From Roseinatronobacter thiooxidans (GTDB lineage: Bacteria > Pseudomonadota > Alphaproteobacteria > Rhodobacterales > Rhodobacteraceae), in NCBI RefSeq assembly GCF_001870675.1, contig NZ_MEHT01000045.1, positions 248,001 to 312,000 of the forward strand: a DNA stretch of 64,000 nt, in the 5' to 3' direction. The notes under the pieces were generated by a model. That model made no database searches and was not told the origin of the DNA. It saw only the letters and a program-made list of their open reading frames with translations. Positions 1 through 10,070 of the stretch are shown piece by piece (the first letter of the stretch is position 1; every line of letters begins with the position of its first letter). The translations under genes and the position numbers were made by a program.

Positions 1-203
1 GCGGGGGGCAGGAAATTTGCAAGCCCTTGGGCCTTTATCGCGCCCAACAGGCGTTGCGCCTGCGCCAGTTCATCCTCGGCATATTGGTAATCGCCGTCCT
101 GATACGCCTCGATCGCGGTTTCCAGCGCCTCGACGAACGGGTCGGCATGGGCGGGCAAAGTGGTCAGGCAGGCGATGGTCGCAGCATAAATTGCGTGTTT
201 CAT
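1..203 (-). CDS. Exported protein, C-terminus cut by window edge
   Basis: Only the first 67 codons are present; the gene continues beyond base 1. The ATG is at 203. Residues 1-18 form a typical signal peptide (Lys-2, hydrophobic core, AHA at the cleavage site), so the product is probably periplasmic. What follows is a helical acidic segment (about 21-55) with the look of a TPR-like hairpin. It is last in a minus-strand run behind the PfkB kinase, 61 bases downstream of it. Function unknown. Confidence 0.65.
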   Translation of the reverse strand, partial: MKHAIYAATIACLTTLPAHADPFVEALETAIEAYQDGDYQYAEDELAQAQRLLGAIKAQGLANFLPP

Positions 204-264
204 AGCTATCCCTCTGGCAAATATGGTGCCAGCCTGCCGCAGAGCCTGCATTCGCACAAGGAAT

Positions 265-1260
265 TTATGCGCCAATCAACCCTGCCCGCCGAAAGGCCGC
301 GCGCAAATCGGTTTTGGGGCGCGCACCGATATGGCTGATGACTTCTGACGCGGCAATCACGCCCATGCGCCCTGCCGTTTCCAGATCGCGCCCTGTGGCC
401 AGCCCATACAGGAACCCAGCGGCGAACTGGTCGCCCGCCCCTGTTGCATCGACCGGCACTGCGCGCGTGACGGGGATTTCCAGCTTGCGCCCTTGCGCGC
501 ATATCCACACCGGATCGCCCGAGCGGGTACAAACCACAAGCGGGCAATCCTGCACCGCTTGGGCCAGCGCATCATCCAGATCATTCGCCTGATACAGCGA
601 CACCCATTCCTGTTCATTCCCGATCACATAATCCATGTGATTGGCCACCAGATCGCGGAAATCGGCGCGGTGACGGTCCACACAGAACGGGTCAGACAGC
701 GCAATCCCCGCCTTGCCCCCTGCCCCGCGACAGGCGCGCGCGGCCTTCAGGAAGGCGTCCTTTCCCTTGTCCTTGTCGAACAGATAGCCTTCCAGAAAGA
801 CAATCTCGCTATCGGCCATCACGGATTCGTCCACATCCTCGGGGCCAAGTTCGGCAGAGATGCCAAGATAGGTGTTCATCGAGCGCTCGCCATCAGGCGT
901 GACGAAAATCATGCTGCGCGAACTGGGCAATTCGCCCCCCGCAACGGGTGCATTGACAAAGCGCGTGCCCGCCGCCTCGGTGTCTTGGGCATAGAACCGC
1001 CCAAGATCGTCGTCATTCACACGCCCGACAAAGGCCGCTTTCAGCCCCAGCTTGCCCGCCCCCGCCAAAGTATTGGCAACCGACCCACCAGAGGCCTGCG
1101 CGCGGTCCGTCATGGCGTCATACAGCGTTTCGGCGCGCGCGCGCTCGATCAGTTGCATGATCCCTTTGTGAATGTCCATGCGGTCCAGAAACCTGTCATC
1201 CACAGTGGTGATGACATCGACAACCGCATTGCCGATTCCAGCGATATTATAAGTTTTCAT
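265..1260 (-). CDS. PfkB-family carbohydrate/adenosine kinase
   Basis: A 331-residue ribokinase-fold kinase that would phosphorylate a sugar or nucleoside with ATP in the cytoplasm. The substrate-side glycine motif GGSVANT is at about 58-64. The PfkB signature 2, DATGAGDQFAAGFL, is at 271-284, with the catalytic base as the Asp of GAGD (D277). The N-terminal GIGNAVVDV and overall length fit the adenosine-kinase-like branch common in alphaproteobacteria, but the substrate cannot be read from sequence. The ATG overlaps the nth stop by four bases (ATGA), so the two genes are translationally coupled. Confidence 0.9.
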   Translation of the reverse strand: MKTYNIAGIGNAVVDVITTVDDRFLDRMDIHKGIMQLIERARAETLYDAMTDRAQASGGSVANTLAGAGKLGLKAAFVGRVNDDDLGRFYAQDTEAAGTRFVNAPVAGGELPSSRSMIFVTPDGERSMNTYLGISAELGPEDVDESVMADSEIVFLEGYLFDKDKGKDAFLKAARACRGAGGKAGIALSDPFCVDRHRADFRDLVANHMDYVIGNEQEWVSLYQANDLDDALAQAVQDCPLVVCTRSGDPVWICAQGRKLEIPVTRAVPVDATGAGDQFAAGFLYGLATGRDLETAGRMGVIAASEVISHIGARPKTDLRAAFRRAGLIGA

Positions 1261-1901
1261 AGGGTTTTATCCTCGTATTGGCATAAATCGCGGATCAGGC
1301 AGGCGCCACAGGCGGGCTTGCGCGCCTTGCAGACATAGCGCCCATGCAAGATCAGCCAGTGATGGGCATGAAGCTGGTATTCGGCGGGAATGTGGTCTTC
1401 AATCGCGCGTTCAACCGCTGTGACATCGCGCCCGGGGCAGATGCCGGTGCGGTTGCCGATGCGGAAAATATGGGTGTCCACGGCCTGCGCGGGCATGCCC
1501 CACCACATGTTCAGCACGACATTCGCAGTCTTGCGCCCCACACCGGGCAGTGATTGCAGCGCCGCGCGGCTGGACGGCACCTCGCCGCCATATTGATCTA
1601 CCAGAATTTGGCTGAGTTTGATGACATTCTTGGCCTTGTTGCGAAACAGGCCGATGGTCTTGATATGCGCGATCAGCCCTTCTTCGCCCAAATCCAGCAT
1701 TTTTTGGGGCGTGTCGGCAATCTGGAACAGCGCGCGGGTGGCCTTGTTCACGCCCACATCGGTGGCCTGTGCCGACAATGCGACCGCTACGACCAGCGTA
1801 TAGACATTGACATGCTCCAGCTCGCCCTTCGGCTCTGGGTCGGCCGCGTGAAAGCGGCGAAATATCTCTCGGATTGTGGAATAATCGAGTTGCTGGGCCA
1901 T
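1257..1901 (-). CDS. nth: Endonuclease III (DNA glycosylase/AP lyase)
   Basis: A base-excision-repair enzyme that removes oxidised pyrimidines and cleaves the resulting AP site. The 214 residues contain the helix-hairpin-helix LPGVGRKTA (118-126) with catalytic Lys-124, the catalytic Asp-142 in VDTHIFR, and a C-terminal 4Fe-4S cluster motif Cys-X6-Cys-X2-Cys-X5-Cys (C191, C198, C201, C207). All key residues are present. I chose the ATG at 1901 over the in-frame TTG at 1916 because AGGAAG lies just upstream of the ATG. The gene is followed by the overlapping PfkB kinase. Confidence 0.95.
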   Translation of the reverse strand: MAQQLDYSTIREIFRRFHAADPEPKGELEHVNVYTLVVAVALSAQATDVGVNKATRALFQIADTPQKMLDLGEEGLIAHIKTIGLFRNKAKNVIKLSQILVDQYGGEVPSSRAALQSLPGVGRKTANVVLNMWWGMPAQAVDTHIFRIGNRTGICPGRDVTAVERAIEDHIPAEYQLHAHHWLILHGRYVCKARKPACGACLIRDLCQYEDKTL

Positions 1902-1940
1902 GCGCTTCCTATGCAATGCAGATCGGTCAGGGGCAAGAGC

Positions 1941-2705
1941 CTATGCCTGCGCCATTTCGCCCAAGCCCAGCGCGGCGCAATCGCGCAGCAGGGCGCGCGC
2001 CGTGTCGGTGAAGTCGTCGCCATCGCCCAGATGCGCCGCGCCTTGATGTATGACCAAGGGCGGCAGCAGCACGAAGGGCGCCCGCCCGCCCTTGCGGGCC
2101 TGCACAATGACGCGGCGCGCAGGGCGCTGCGCGCGTGCCGCCAGCGGCAGGACATGACACGACGCACGGCCCGCGAAACCCGCCAGCAGATCGGGCAACC
2201 GTTCTGCCAGATGGATCAGGGTGATATAGCCGCCATCGCGCGCGCGCCGCAGCGCGGTGTCGATCCAGACCGCAAGCGGCGTGTCTTCGCGCAACGCCTT
2301 GTCGCGGCCCGCATTTTGCGCCGCAGGGCCTTGGGGGGCGTAATAGGGCGGGTTGGCAATCACATGGTCGAACCGGCGCGCGCGCAGGTCAGTGGGCAGG
2401 GCTTCCAAATCAGCCTCCACCACCTGCAAGGCCGCGCCATTCTCGGCGGCGTTGCGGCGTGCAAGGGCGGCATATTCGGCCTGAACCTCAACGCCTGTCA
2501 TCTCCAGCCCCGGCACCCGCGCGGCCAGACAGAGGGACGCAACCCCCACCCCGCAGCCCAGCTCCAGCACGGTTTGCCCTGCCCGCACGGGCACCGCTGC
2601 CGCCAGCAACACCGGATCGGTTGCCGCCCTGTAGCCCGCGCGCGGCTGCCACGCCTGCACCCTGCCATCAAGAAACGCGTCGCGCGTCAGGTCTGGGTCA
2701 GTCAT
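1941..2705 (-). CDS. N6-adenine methyltransferase, TrmN6 (tRNA1Val) type
   Basis: A 254-residue class I SAM-dependent methyltransferase. Motif I is LELGCGVG (47-54). The NPPY tetrapeptide at 118-121 marks transfer to an exocyclic amino group of adenine. Size, the N-terminal segment before motif I, and the lack of a DNA-recognition domain match the YfiC/TrmN6 family, which modifies A37 of tRNA-Val; other targets such as PrmC-like glutamine are less likely. Its ATG overlaps the stop of the upstream DUF2007 gene (ATGA), and nth follows after 39 bases. Confidence 0.8.
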   Translation of the reverse strand: MTDPDLTRDAFLDGRVQAWQPRAGYRAATDPVLLAAAVPVRAGQTVLELGCGVGVASLCLAARVPGLEMTGVEVQAEYAALARRNAAENGAALQVVEADLEALPTDLRARRFDHVIANPPYYAPQGPAAQNAGRDKALREDTPLAVWIDTALRRARDGGYITLIHLAERLPDLLAGFAGRASCHVLPLAARAQRPARRVIVQARKGGRAPFVLLPPLVIHQGAAHLGDGDDFTDTARALLRDCAALGLGEMAQA

Positions 2706-2913
2706 GCAGGGGAATGCCGTTTTCGCGCAGGATCGAGACGGCCATGAAGTGATCCTCTCGCCGGACCAGCAAGCGGCGCGGCATCATGCCCAAGGTTGAT
2801 TCCAGCGTGTGCATATGGACGTCTATATCAAACACCTCTATACCCTCGCCCTGAAGAATGGCCGTGGCGAAGGGAATGATCGTCGGGTTTGTTGTGCGCA
2901 GTAGTTCTTTCAT
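2698..2913 (-). CDS. DUF2007 small protein
   Basis: A 71-residue soluble protein with the DUF2007 pattern: an N-terminal MKELLRT strand, a segment moving from helix to strand (EGIEVFDIDVHM), then RRLLVRREDHFMAVSIL near the C-terminus. The fold is ferredoxin-like and is often annotated as putative signal transducing protein, but no activity is established. I use the ATG at 2913 rather than the GTG two codons upstream. It heads the minus-strand operon and is divergent from the polyprenyl synthase, with only 54 bases between them. Confidence 0.8.
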   Translation of the reverse strand: MKELLRTTNPTIIPFATAILQGEGIEVFDIDVHMHTLESTLGMMPRRLLVRREDHFMAVSILRENGIPLHD

Positions 2914-2967
2914 GCGCACACCCTATGTCTTCATGGAAGAGTTTGTCGAGACAGGACTGAATACAAT

Positions 2968-3969
2968 ATGGACACGCAGCAGCTGGCCCAAGCCCCCCAT
3001 GACCGCCTTGCCGCATATCTTGGCAAGGATCTGGAGCAGGTGAATGCCCTGATCCGCGCGCGTATGGCGTCCGAGCATGCGCCGCGCATCCCCGAGGTCA
3101 CGGCGCATCTGATCGAGGCAGGCGGCAAGCGTATTCGCCCCATGCTGGTTCTGGCAGCAACGCATCTGTGCAACTATCAGGGCGCACGCCATCACCATTT
3201 GGCCGCCACGGTAGAGTTTATTCACACCGCCACCCTGCTGCATGATGATGTGGTCGATGAAAGCCAGCAGCGGCGCGGGCGCGCCACCGCCAATCTGTTA
3301 TGGGACAATAAATCTTCGGTGCTGGTGGGCGATTATCTGTTTGCGCGCGCGTTCCAGTTGATGGTGGAATGCGGCTCGCTGCGGGTGCTGGATATCTTGT
3401 CCAACGCCTCGGCCACCATTGCCGAGGGCGAGGTGCTGCAACTGAGCACGGCGCAGAATATCGACACGACAGAAGACCAGTATTTGCGGGTAATCCGTGG
3501 CAAAACTGCGGCGCTGTTCTCTGCCGCGACCGAAGCGGGCGCCGTTCTGGCGGGGGCACCTGAAGACCATGTTCAGGCACTTTTCAGCTATGGCGACGCG
3601 CTTGGCGTCAGTTTCCAGATTGTCGATGATTATCTGGATTACGGTGGCGCGGGCGATGCGATTGGCAAGAATATAGGCGATGATTTCCGCGAACGCAAAG
3701 TGACCCTGCCTGTAATCCGCGCCATTGCGCAGGCCGACAGTGAAGAGCGTGCTTTTTGGGCGCGCGTCATTGGCAAGGGCGTGCAGAATGACGGGGATTT
3801 CGCCCATGCCCGCGCCTTGATGACCCGCCACGGCACGCTTGAGAGCACGCGGCGCGAAGCGCTGGCATGGTCAGACCGTGCGAAAGCGGCGATTGCCCTG
3901 ATGCCGGATCACGACATACGCGACATGCTGTCTGACTTGGCCGATTATGTCGTGGCCCGGCTTTACTGA
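2968..3969 (+). CDS. Long-chain polyprenyl diphosphate synthase (ubiquinone side chain)
   Basis: A 333-residue all-trans prenyltransferase that extends IPP to the octa- to decaprenyl tail of ubiquinone. GGKRIRP is at 52-58. The first aspartate-rich motif DDVVD is at 93-97 and the second, DDYLD, at 220-224, so both Mg-diphosphate sites are intact. Bulky residues immediately before DDVVD are absent, which fits a long-chain product, but chain length is not decidable here (Q10 is usual in this order). AGGAC lies upstream of the ATG. The 3' end overlaps ispE on the other strand by 7 bases. Confidence 0.93.
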   Translation: MDTQQLAQAPHDRLAAYLGKDLEQVNALIRARMASEHAPRIPEVTAHLIEAGGKRIRPMLVLAATHLCNYQGARHHHLAATVEFIHTATLLHDDVVDESQQRRGRATANLLWDNKSSVLVGDYLFARAFQLMVECGSLRVLDILSNASATIAEGEVLQLSTAQNIDTTEDQYLRVIRGKTAALFSAATEAGAVLAGAPEDHVQALFSYGDALGVSFQIVDDYLDYGGAGDAIGKNIGDDFRERKVTLPVIRAIAQADSEERAFWARVIGKGVQNDGDFAHARALMTRHGTLESTRREALAWSDRAKAAIALMPDHDIRDMLSDLADYVVARLY

Positions 3970-4805
3970 CCGGCCAGAAGGCCTGTTGGCACCACCCACC
4001 ATTCGGGGTGCGCGGCCTGCAAGACTTGCGCGGCGTGCTCTGCCTCGGCGCGTGCGGCAAACATACCGAAACAGGTTGCACCAGACCCTGACATGCGCGC
4101 CAGCGCGCAGCCCTGCGCCGCGTCAAGCGCATCCAGAACCAGACCAATCTGTGGGGCAATCCGGCAGGCGGGGGGTTGCAGGTCGTTGCGCTGCTCTGCC
4201 AGAAACGCGAACAAAGCACCTGTATCATGCCAGTCGGGCAGTGCGGATGGCATCGGGGCGTTGTCGCGCTGCGCCAAGGCGCGGAACACTTGCGGGGTGG
4301 GGACTTCGACGCGCGGATTGACCAACACCATCCAGAAAGGCGGCAGGTTTGGCACGGGCGTGAGTGTTTCGCCTATTCCCTGCATCCGGCAGGGGCGCGG
4401 GGCCAGACAGACAGGCACATCCGCCCCCAACCCCAGCACCGCGCGCATGGCAGGCAAGGGTGCCCCCGTCACGCGCGCAACAAGGCGCAGGCAGGCAGCC
4501 GCGTCAGATGACCCGCCGCCAATGCCAGACGATAGCGGCAAGTTCTTCTCCAGCGTCAAGGCAAGGTCACTGGCCCCCATCAGGCGCGCGGCGCGCAGCA
4601 CCAGATTATCGGCACCTGTGCCAAGCCCCGCCCCCTCGCGCCCTGTGATCGACAATGACAGCCCCTGCAACTTGCGCGCGCTGACATGGTCCCCAGCTTC
4701 GGTGAACACCACCAGCGAATCCAGCAGATGGTAGCCATCAGCGCGCTGCCCCGTCACATGCAGCGTCAGGTTAATTTTGGCCGGGGCAAGTTCCGCGCCG
4801 ATCAT
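3963..4805 (-). CDS. ispE: 4-diphosphocytidyl-2-C-methyl-D-erythritol kinase
   Basis: A GHMP kinase of the MEP isoprenoid pathway, phosphorylating CDP-ME at the 2-hydroxyl. The 280 residues include Lys-10 in APAKINL, the glycine/serine ATP loop [15 protein letters not shown] (89-103), and Asp-129 in LGADVPV, the expected catalytic pair being Lys-10 and Asp-129. The ATG overlaps the stop of the TPR gene upstream (ATGA). Together with the neighbouring polyprenyl synthase it supplies and consumes isoprenoid units, though the two are convergent, not co-transcribed. Confidence 0.95.
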   Translation of the reverse strand: MIGAELAPAKINLTLHVTGQRADGYHLLDSLVVFTEAGDHVSARKLQGLSLSITGREGAGLGTGADNLVLRAARLMGASDLALTLEKNLPLSSGIGGGSSDAAACLRLVARVTGAPLPAMRAVLGLGADVPVCLAPRPCRMQGIGETLTPVPNLPPFWMVLVNPRVEVPTPQVFRALAQRDNAPMPSALPDWHDTGALFAFLAEQRNDLQPPACRIAPQIGLVLDALDAAQGCALARMSGSGATCFGMFAARAEAEHAAQVLQAAHPEWWVVPTGLLAGQ

Positions 4806-6514
4806 TGCGGGGTGTCAAACTCTTCTAGTGCTGGCTCTTTGCCGATTTCCAGCTTGCGGCGCACCAGATCGACATCAAGATCGGGATGGGGCGCAAATGA
4901 AAGCGCGCGGCGCCACTGAAAGCGCGCCTCGCGCTGACGCCCGACAGCCCAATACACATCGCCCAGATGGTCATTCAGGATCGGATCACGCGGCAGCAAT
5001 TCTACCGCGCGTTCCATCACCGGCACGGCCTCTTCATAGCGGCCCAACCTGTAATAGGCCCAACCCAGCGAGTCGGTGATATAACCGCTTTCGGGGTCGC
5101 CTGCGACCGCGCGTTCAATCATATCAAGCGCTTCATCAAGGTTGCGGCGCTTCTCGATCAGGGAATAGCCCAGATAATTCAGCACCTGCGGTTCATCTGG
5201 GACAAATTCCAGCACGCGGCGGAATTCCGGTTCGGCCAAATCCCATTCGCCGGTGCGTTCATAGGCAATGGCGCGGGTATATAGCAGCACCCAATGGCGG
5301 GCCTCGACCTCGTCAATCAAGTCGATGGCACGAGTATAGGCCTCTGCCGCCTCGGCAAAGCGTTCCTCGCGGCGCAGCATGTCACCAAGAGAGCTGTGCA
5401 CAAGGATCGAATCGGCGCGCGCCGCACTTAAGGACACAAGCCGTTCCACAGCCTCGTCTACCTGACCGGACTGGTAGAGCGCATTTGCGCGGCCCAGTTC
5501 GGCCCCCAGATATTGCGGGTTGTCAGCGGGCATCAACCCATAGGTCTGGTCCGCAAGGTCATATTGCCCGACCCGCTCCAACAGCTGCCCTGTCAGCAAG
5601 ATGGCATCGCCATGGTCCGGGCGCAGCGCAAGTGCAAGTTGCCCGTATATGATGGGCAGCCAATCACCGCGATCACCTGCAAGCGCGCTGCCCAGCGCGA
5701 AATACACCTCGGCCATTCCGTCGCTGGCAGAGGTCACAGTTGCAAAAGGAATGGACATTTCCTGCTGCAAGGCGTCGATCAGAACCGCCACATCGTCATC
5801 AGGGGTGCCCCCGAATATGGCATCGGCCAGCGCCTGTCCCTGCTCGAACCGGCCCAATTGCGACAGGATGGTCAGATGGGCCAGCACACCACGGCGGGAC
5901 AGGCTAACTTCTGCGCCATCCTCGCCCGACAGGATTTGCGCCGCGCGTTCCATATCGCCCACAAAAGCATGCGCCAGCGCTTTTTGGTACAGCGCGAAAG
6001 GGGCAAGTTCCACCCGCTCGGAAATTGCGGCTTCAAACGCTTCCACCGCGTCTGACATGCTGCCTTTGCCCAATTCAGCCCAAGCCACGCCCATCGCATC
6101 TGTAAGCGGGCCAGAGCGCCGCCCGTCTTGCAACGCCGCGATCACAGCCGAATAGTCGCCGCGCTTGAATTCATCCGCCTGAAGGATAACAGCCGCGACC
6201 TGCGTCATCTCGCCCGATGCGGCGGCCTGCGCAGCCAGTTCGGCTGCGCGCGCGAAATCGCCACTCAGAAGCCAGCCTTGCATGGCCAGTTCACGAAACG
6301 TCTCGTTTTCCGGATCAGCTTGCAGCGCGGTGTCATAGCTTTGCGCCATGCGCGCAAAATCCTCAGAGGCGACAGCAACCCGCCCCGTCAGAAAGGCCGA
6401 TGCAAGCCCCGGCGGAAGCGTCGCGCCGTCCTGTGCTGCGACAGGCTGCAAAAAGGTCGGTATACACAGCGCAGCAATGGCAATGATGCGCGTAAAGGAA
6501 CTTGAGGGTGTCAC
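4802..6514 (-). CDS. Exported TPR-repeat protein
   Basis: A 570-residue protein made almost wholly of tetratricopeptide-type helix pairs. The clearest repeats are in the last third, for example [21 protein letters not shown] and the consecutive [19 protein letters not shown] unit. I start at GTG 6514: this places a signal peptide at the N-terminus ([14 protein letters not shown], ending VAAQ) and has GGAG about ten bases upstream, whereas the ATG at 6577 adds a non-secretory leader. It is translationally coupled to ispE. A periplasmic scaffolding role is likely by fold; partners are unknown. Confidence 0.85.
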   Translation of the reverse strand: MTPSSSFTRIIAIAALCIPTFLQPVAAQDGATLPPGLASAFLTGRVAVASEDFARMAQSYDTALQADPENETFRELAMQGWLLSGDFARAAELAAQAAASGEMTQVAAVILQADEFKRGDYSAVIAALQDGRRSGPLTDAMGVAWAELGKGSMSDAVEAFEAAISERVELAPFALYQKALAHAFVGDMERAAQILSGEDGAEVSLSRRGVLAHLTILSQLGRFEQGQALADAIFGGTPDDDVAVLIDALQQEMSIPFATVTSASDGMAEVYFALGSALAGDRGDWLPIIYGQLALALRPDHGDAILLTGQLLERVGQYDLADQTYGLMPADNPQYLGAELGRANALYQSGQVDEAVERLVSLSAARADSILVHSSLGDMLRREERFAEAAEAYTRAIDLIDEVEARHWVLLYTRAIAYERTGEWDLAEPEFRRVLEFVPDEPQVLNYLGYSLIEKRRNLDEALDMIERAVAGDPESGYITDSLGWAYYRLGRYEEAVPVMERAVELLPRDPILNDHLGDVYWAVGRQREARFQWRRALSFAPHPDLDVDLVRRKLEIGKEPALEEFDTPQ

Positions 6515-6640
6515 GAGGCGGCAGCTCCGTTCGTTTGAGTTATGTGCAACACTAGGCCGCACACCCCCCCGAGGCAATCATAATGGCCGCGAAACATCGC
6601 GCCTACCCGCAATCTCACCCGATTGTCACGCAAAAGCGCG

Positions 6641-8287
6641 TCACATATTGGGGTAATTCGGCCCATCGCCCCCTTGCGGCGTGACCCAGTGAATATTCTG
6701 GCTGGGGTCTTTGATGTCACAGGTTTTGCAATGCACGCAATTCTGGAAGTTGATGACAAAGCGCGGGTCTTTCCCCTCTTCCGCAACCACCTCATAGACA
6801 CCGGCAGGGCAATAGCGCTGCGCAGGTTCGGCATATTTGGGCAGGTTCACAGCAATCGGGATGGAGGGGTCTTTCAAGGTCAGATGTGCGGGCTGGCTTT
6901 CTTCGTGGTTGGTAAAGGAATAGGCCACATTCGTCAGCCGGTCGAAGCTGATCTTGCCATCGGGCTTGGGGTAGTCGATGGGGCTGTGATCTTTGGCCAG
7001 TCCGGTGGCAGCGGCGTCGGTTTTGCCATGCGCCATGGTGCCGAACAGCGAAAAGCCCAATGTGTTCGTCCACATATCCAGACCGCCCAGACCCAGCGAA
7101 GGCATCAGGCCCCATTTCGACCACATCGGTTTCACATTGCGCACTTTTTTCAGATCGCGGCCAATCGGACCATTGCGCAGATCATCCTCGTAATCGCTCA
7201 ACTCGTCCCCGGCACGCCCCGCCGTGATCGCCTTATGCGCGGCTTCGGCTGCGGCCTTGCCCGAGAGCATGGCGTTATGGTTGCCCTTGATGCGCGGCAC
7301 ATTCACCAGCCCCGCCGAACAGCCCAGCAAAACGCCGCCCGGAAAGGTCACCTTGGGGATGGACTGATAGCCGCCCTCGGAAATCGCGCGTGCGCCATAT
7401 GCCACACGTTTGCCGCCCTTCAGCAGCTCGGCCACCATAGGATGGTGCTTGAAGCGCTGGAATTCCTGATAGGGCGACAGATAGGGGTTGGCATAGTTCA
7501 GATGCACCACAAACCCCAGATAGACCTGATTATTGTCGATATGGTAAATGAAGCTGCCGCCACCTGCATTCTTGCCCAGTGGCCAGCCCATTGTATGGGT
7601 GACCGTGCCCTCGGCGTGTTTCTCTGGGTCAATCTCCCAGATTTCTTTCATGCCAAGGCCGTATTTCTGCGGCTCAGCGTCCTTGGACAAGTCGTATTTG
7701 GCAATCACTTCCTTGGACAGCGACCCGCGCACCCCTTCGGACAGGAAAACATATTTGCCATGCAACTCCATGCCCGGCTCATACCCCTCGCCTTGGGTGC
7801 CATCAGGATTTTTGCCAAACTCGCCCGCAACCACGCCCTTGACGCGCGCGCCGTCATAAACCAGTTCTGAACAGGCCATGCCGGGGAAAATCTCGACCCC
7901 CAGTTCCTCGGCCTGTTCGGCCATCCAGCGGCAGACATTGGCCATGGATACGATGTAATTGCCGTGGTTGTTCATCAAGGGCGGCATCGGCCAGTTGGGC
8001 ACGCGAATTTGCCCCGCCTGCCCCAGCATATAGAAATTGTCTTTTTTCACCGGCACCTTTATGGGCGCGCCGCGCTCTTTCCAGTCGGGGATCAGCGCAT
8101 CCAGCCCGCACGGGTCCAGCACTGCGCCCGACAGGATATGCGCGCCAACCTCTGACCCTTTTTCCAGCACCACCACCGAGAGATCGGCATCAAGCTGTTT
8201 CAGCCGGATCGCCGCCGACAGGCCCGCAGGCCCCGCGCCAACGATTACAACATCATATTCCATGGCTTCGCGTTCAGTGCCGGACAT
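6641..8287 (-). CDS. Electron transfer flavoprotein-ubiquinone oxidoreductase
   Basis: A 548-residue membrane-associated flavoprotein passing electrons from ETF (fatty-acid and amino-acid oxidation) to ubiquinone. The FAD dinucleotide fold GAGPAGLSA is at 17-25. The C-terminal ferredoxin-like part carries the single 4Fe-4S cluster: CPAGVYEV, then [13 protein letters not shown], ending [10 protein letters not shown], all hallmark ETF-QO sequences. The start is ATG 8287 ([10 protein letters not shown]); upstream codons are not ETF-QO-like. The ETF subunits are not in the window. It is divergent from greA. Confidence 0.96.
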   Translation of the reverse strand: MSGTEREAMEYDVVIVGAGPAGLSAAIRLKQLDADLSVVVLEKGSEVGAHILSGAVLDPCGLDALIPDWKERGAPIKVPVKKDNFYMLGQAGQIRVPNWPMPPLMNNHGNYIVSMANVCRWMAEQAEELGVEIFPGMACSELVYDGARVKGVVAGEFGKNPDGTQGEGYEPGMELHGKYVFLSEGVRGSLSKEVIAKYDLSKDAEPQKYGLGMKEIWEIDPEKHAEGTVTHTMGWPLGKNAGGGSFIYHIDNNQVYLGFVVHLNYANPYLSPYQEFQRFKHHPMVAELLKGGKRVAYGARAISEGGYQSIPKVTFPGGVLLGCSAGLVNVPRIKGNHNAMLSGKAAAEAAHKAITAGRAGDELSDYEDDLRNGPIGRDLKKVRNVKPMWSKWGLMPSLGLGGLDMWTNTLGFSLFGTMAHGKTDAAATGLAKDHSPIDYPKPDGKISFDRLTNVAYSFTNHEESQPAHLTLKDPSIPIAVNLPKYAEPAQRYCPAGVYEVVAEEGKDPRFVINFQNCVHCKTCDIKDPSQNIHWVTPQGGDGPNYPNM

Positions 8288-8548
8288 GGGGACTCCTGTT
8301 CTTGCGCGTGGCGGGCTGCGTTTGACATAATCTTTCGTCACACCCCTAACGCACAGGTACAACCATGGTCAATGCAAACGCGGCGTCGCAGCATTCGCGC
8401 GCGACATCGCGCCGCAATCCAGCCCCGATGCTGCCGCGCGCGCATTCCTCTTGCAATCTGTCAGCGGGTGCGGTCAGATATGCTGACAAGAGAGGACAGC
8501 CCCAGCCATGCTGCGGGCGGTCTTTTTTATAATGCGAGGGGACACAAA
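8288..8548. other. Divergent intergenic region, ETF-QO / greA
   Basis: This gap must hold both promoters. For greA a weak candidate is TTGCAA (8451-8456) with a poor -10 at 8474-8479. The recognisable element is the leader terminator listed separately. No coding sequence in it is supported. Confidence 0.4.
8493..8528 (+). terminator. Intrinsic terminator / attenuator in greA leader
   Basis: GAC-A-GCCC (8495-8502) pairs with GGGC-G-GTC (8515-8522) with one A/G mismatch. The inner AGC/GCT extends the stem and six Ts follow (8523-8528). It ends 20 bases before the greA ATG, so a transcript entering from upstream would meet a rho-independent terminator before greA. Confidence 0.6.
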
Positions 8549-9019
8549 ATGGAAAAACTGCCCCTGACCCGTACAGGTCAGCAATTGCTGGATGCAGAGC
8601 TGCGCAAGCTCAAGTCCGAAGACCGGCCCGCAATTATCCGCGCCATCGCAGAGGCGCGCGAGCATGGCGATCTGTCGGAGAATGCCGAATACCATGCCGC
8701 ACGCGAAAAGCAGAGCTTCACCGAAGGGCGGATAAAAGAGTTGGAATCCATCCTCTCGCGTGCCGAAGTCATTGATCCTGCCAAGTTGTCAGGCACCGTG
8801 AAATTCGGGGCAACCGTGACCTTCGTGGATGAAGACACAGATGAGGAACGCACCTATCAGATCGTGGGCGAGGCAGAGGCCGATCTGGAAAAAGGTCTGC
8901 TGAACATCAAATCCCCGCTTGCACGGGCATTCATCGGCAAGGATGTCGGCGATAGCGTCGAAGTGCGCAGCCCCGGTGGCTCGCGCAATTACGAGATTCT
9001 GTCCATCATTTACAAATAA
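8549..9019 (+). CDS. greA: Transcription elongation factor GreA
   Basis: A 156-residue factor that enters the RNA polymerase secondary channel and stimulates cleavage of backtracked RNA. The N-terminal coiled coil (about 1-75) carries the acidic tip in [11 protein letters not shown]; the C-terminal FKBP-like domain follows, with [14 protein letters not shown] near the end. The start is ATG 8549, preceded by GAGGGG. The longer in-frame reading from 8372 is excluded because it would translate through the leader terminator. The next gene starts two bases after the stop. Confidence 0.96.
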   Translation: MEKLPLTRTGQQLLDAELRKLKSEDRPAIIRAIAEAREHGDLSENAEYHAAREKQSFTEGRIKELESILSRAEVIDPAKLSGTVKFGATVTFVDEDTDEERTYQIVGEAEADLEKGLLNIKSPLARAFIGKDVGDSVEVRSPGGSRNYEILSIIYK

Positions 9020-9020
9020 C

Positions 9021-10004
9021 ATGACCGACAACCGGCCAGCCCCCGCCCCAAAACCACCCGGCAAAGCCAAGCCGCAAGGGCTGGACCCGCGCCTTGCCCG
9101 CATAGGGGCGCTTGCGGTCTGGCTGGTGTCGGGGCTGGGGTTTTTACTGGTCGCAGATCTCACGGCCATGGACCGGCTGACATTGGGCGCAATCGCCCTT
9201 GCAGCATTTACGCCCGCGATCATCGTATCGCTTGGGCTTCTTGTGGCGGCGGCAACCTGGTCCCTCAGCCGCGAGACGCATCACTTACAAGGCGCAGTCG
9301 ATGAACTGCGCCGCGTCGTGGTGCAACGAGAGGCGGAAACAGCCGCCCTGTCACCTGTTGCGCAAAGCCGGTTGGAAGACCTGAAATCCGCACAGGAAGA
9401 AACCGACACGCGCCTGACCATGTTTTTCTCGCAGCGCACGCGGCCCCCATCCATGCCCTCGGATGCGCCTGCGCCTCCCGACCAGCAGGCCACCTTTCCA
9501 CTGGACAGCGACGCTCAGACCACAGATGCCCCCCTTCCCCCCGCCGATCTGATCCGCGCGCTGAACTTTCCCGAAAACGAAGACGATGCCGAAGGCTTCC
9601 ACTCGCTGCGCCGCGCGCTCTCGGACCCGCGCATTGCCCCCCTGATCCGCGCAGCACAGGATGTGCTGACACGGCTGGCACAAGAAGGCATCTATATGGA
9701 TGACCTGCGCCCCGACCGCGCGCGCCCCGAATTCTGGCGCGCTTTCGCACAAGGCACGCGCGGGCCGATGATCGCGCCTTTGGGGGGTATCCGCGACCGC
9801 TCCTGCCTTGCGATCACCTCTGGCCGGATGCGCTCTGACCCCGAATTTCGCGCCAGCGCCCATCTGTTCCTGCGCGAATTCGACCGCGTCTTCTCGGCCT
9901 TTACCCCACAGGCCGATGACAGCCAGATCACCGCCATCGCCGATACGCGCTCGGCCCGTGCTTTCATGCTGGTCGGGCGCGTCTCGGGCGTGTTCTCGCG
10001 CTGA
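9021..10004 (+). CDS. Unknown inner-membrane protein with coiled coil
   Basis: 327 residues that I do not recognise. A Pro/Lys-rich cytoplasmic N-terminus (1-24) is followed by two hydrophobic helices (about 26-46 and 54-78), then a heptad-like charged region (80-135: LSRETHHLQGAVDELRRVV). A Pro-rich linker leads to a compact C-terminal domain (about 190-327) containing FPENEDDAEGFHSLRRAL and FLREFDRVFSAF. The start is ATG 9021, two bases after the greA stop, so it is almost certainly co-transcribed with greA. I assign no function. Confidence 0.8.
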   Translation: MTDNRPAPAPKPPGKAKPQGLDPRLARIGALAVWLVSGLGFLLVADLTAMDRLTLGAIALAAFTPAIIVSLGLLVAAATWSLSRETHHLQGAVDELRRVVVQREAETAALSPVAQSRLEDLKSAQEETDTRLTMFFSQRTRPPSMPSDAPAPPDQQATFPLDSDAQTTDAPLPPADLIRALNFPENEDDAEGFHSLRRALSDPRIAPLIRAAQDVLTRLAQEGIYMDDLRPDRARPEFWRAFAQGTRGPMIAPLGGIRDRSCLAITSGRMRSDPEFRASAHLFLREFDRVFSAFTPQADDSQITAIADTRSARAFMLVGRVSGVFSR

Positions 10005-10070
10005 AACACCGGCTTGCACCTGCCCTGCCCCGGCAGTAAACATCCTGAACATATGAACTAAATTTTGGGG

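Noticed and set aside
1554-2747. 397-codon open frame on the plus strand
   Set aside because: Antisense to the methyltransferase and part of nth; no ribosome site and no domain logic.
6623-7870. 415-codon open frame on the plus strand
   Set aside because: Antisense to ETF-ubiquinone oxidoreductase, which is intact through its FAD and 4Fe-4S motifs.
8528-8533. Exact TATAAT before greA
   Set aside because: It sits inside and just after the terminator T-run and only 16 bases from the ATG, so transcription from it would lose most of the ribosome site; no -35 at 16-18 bases.
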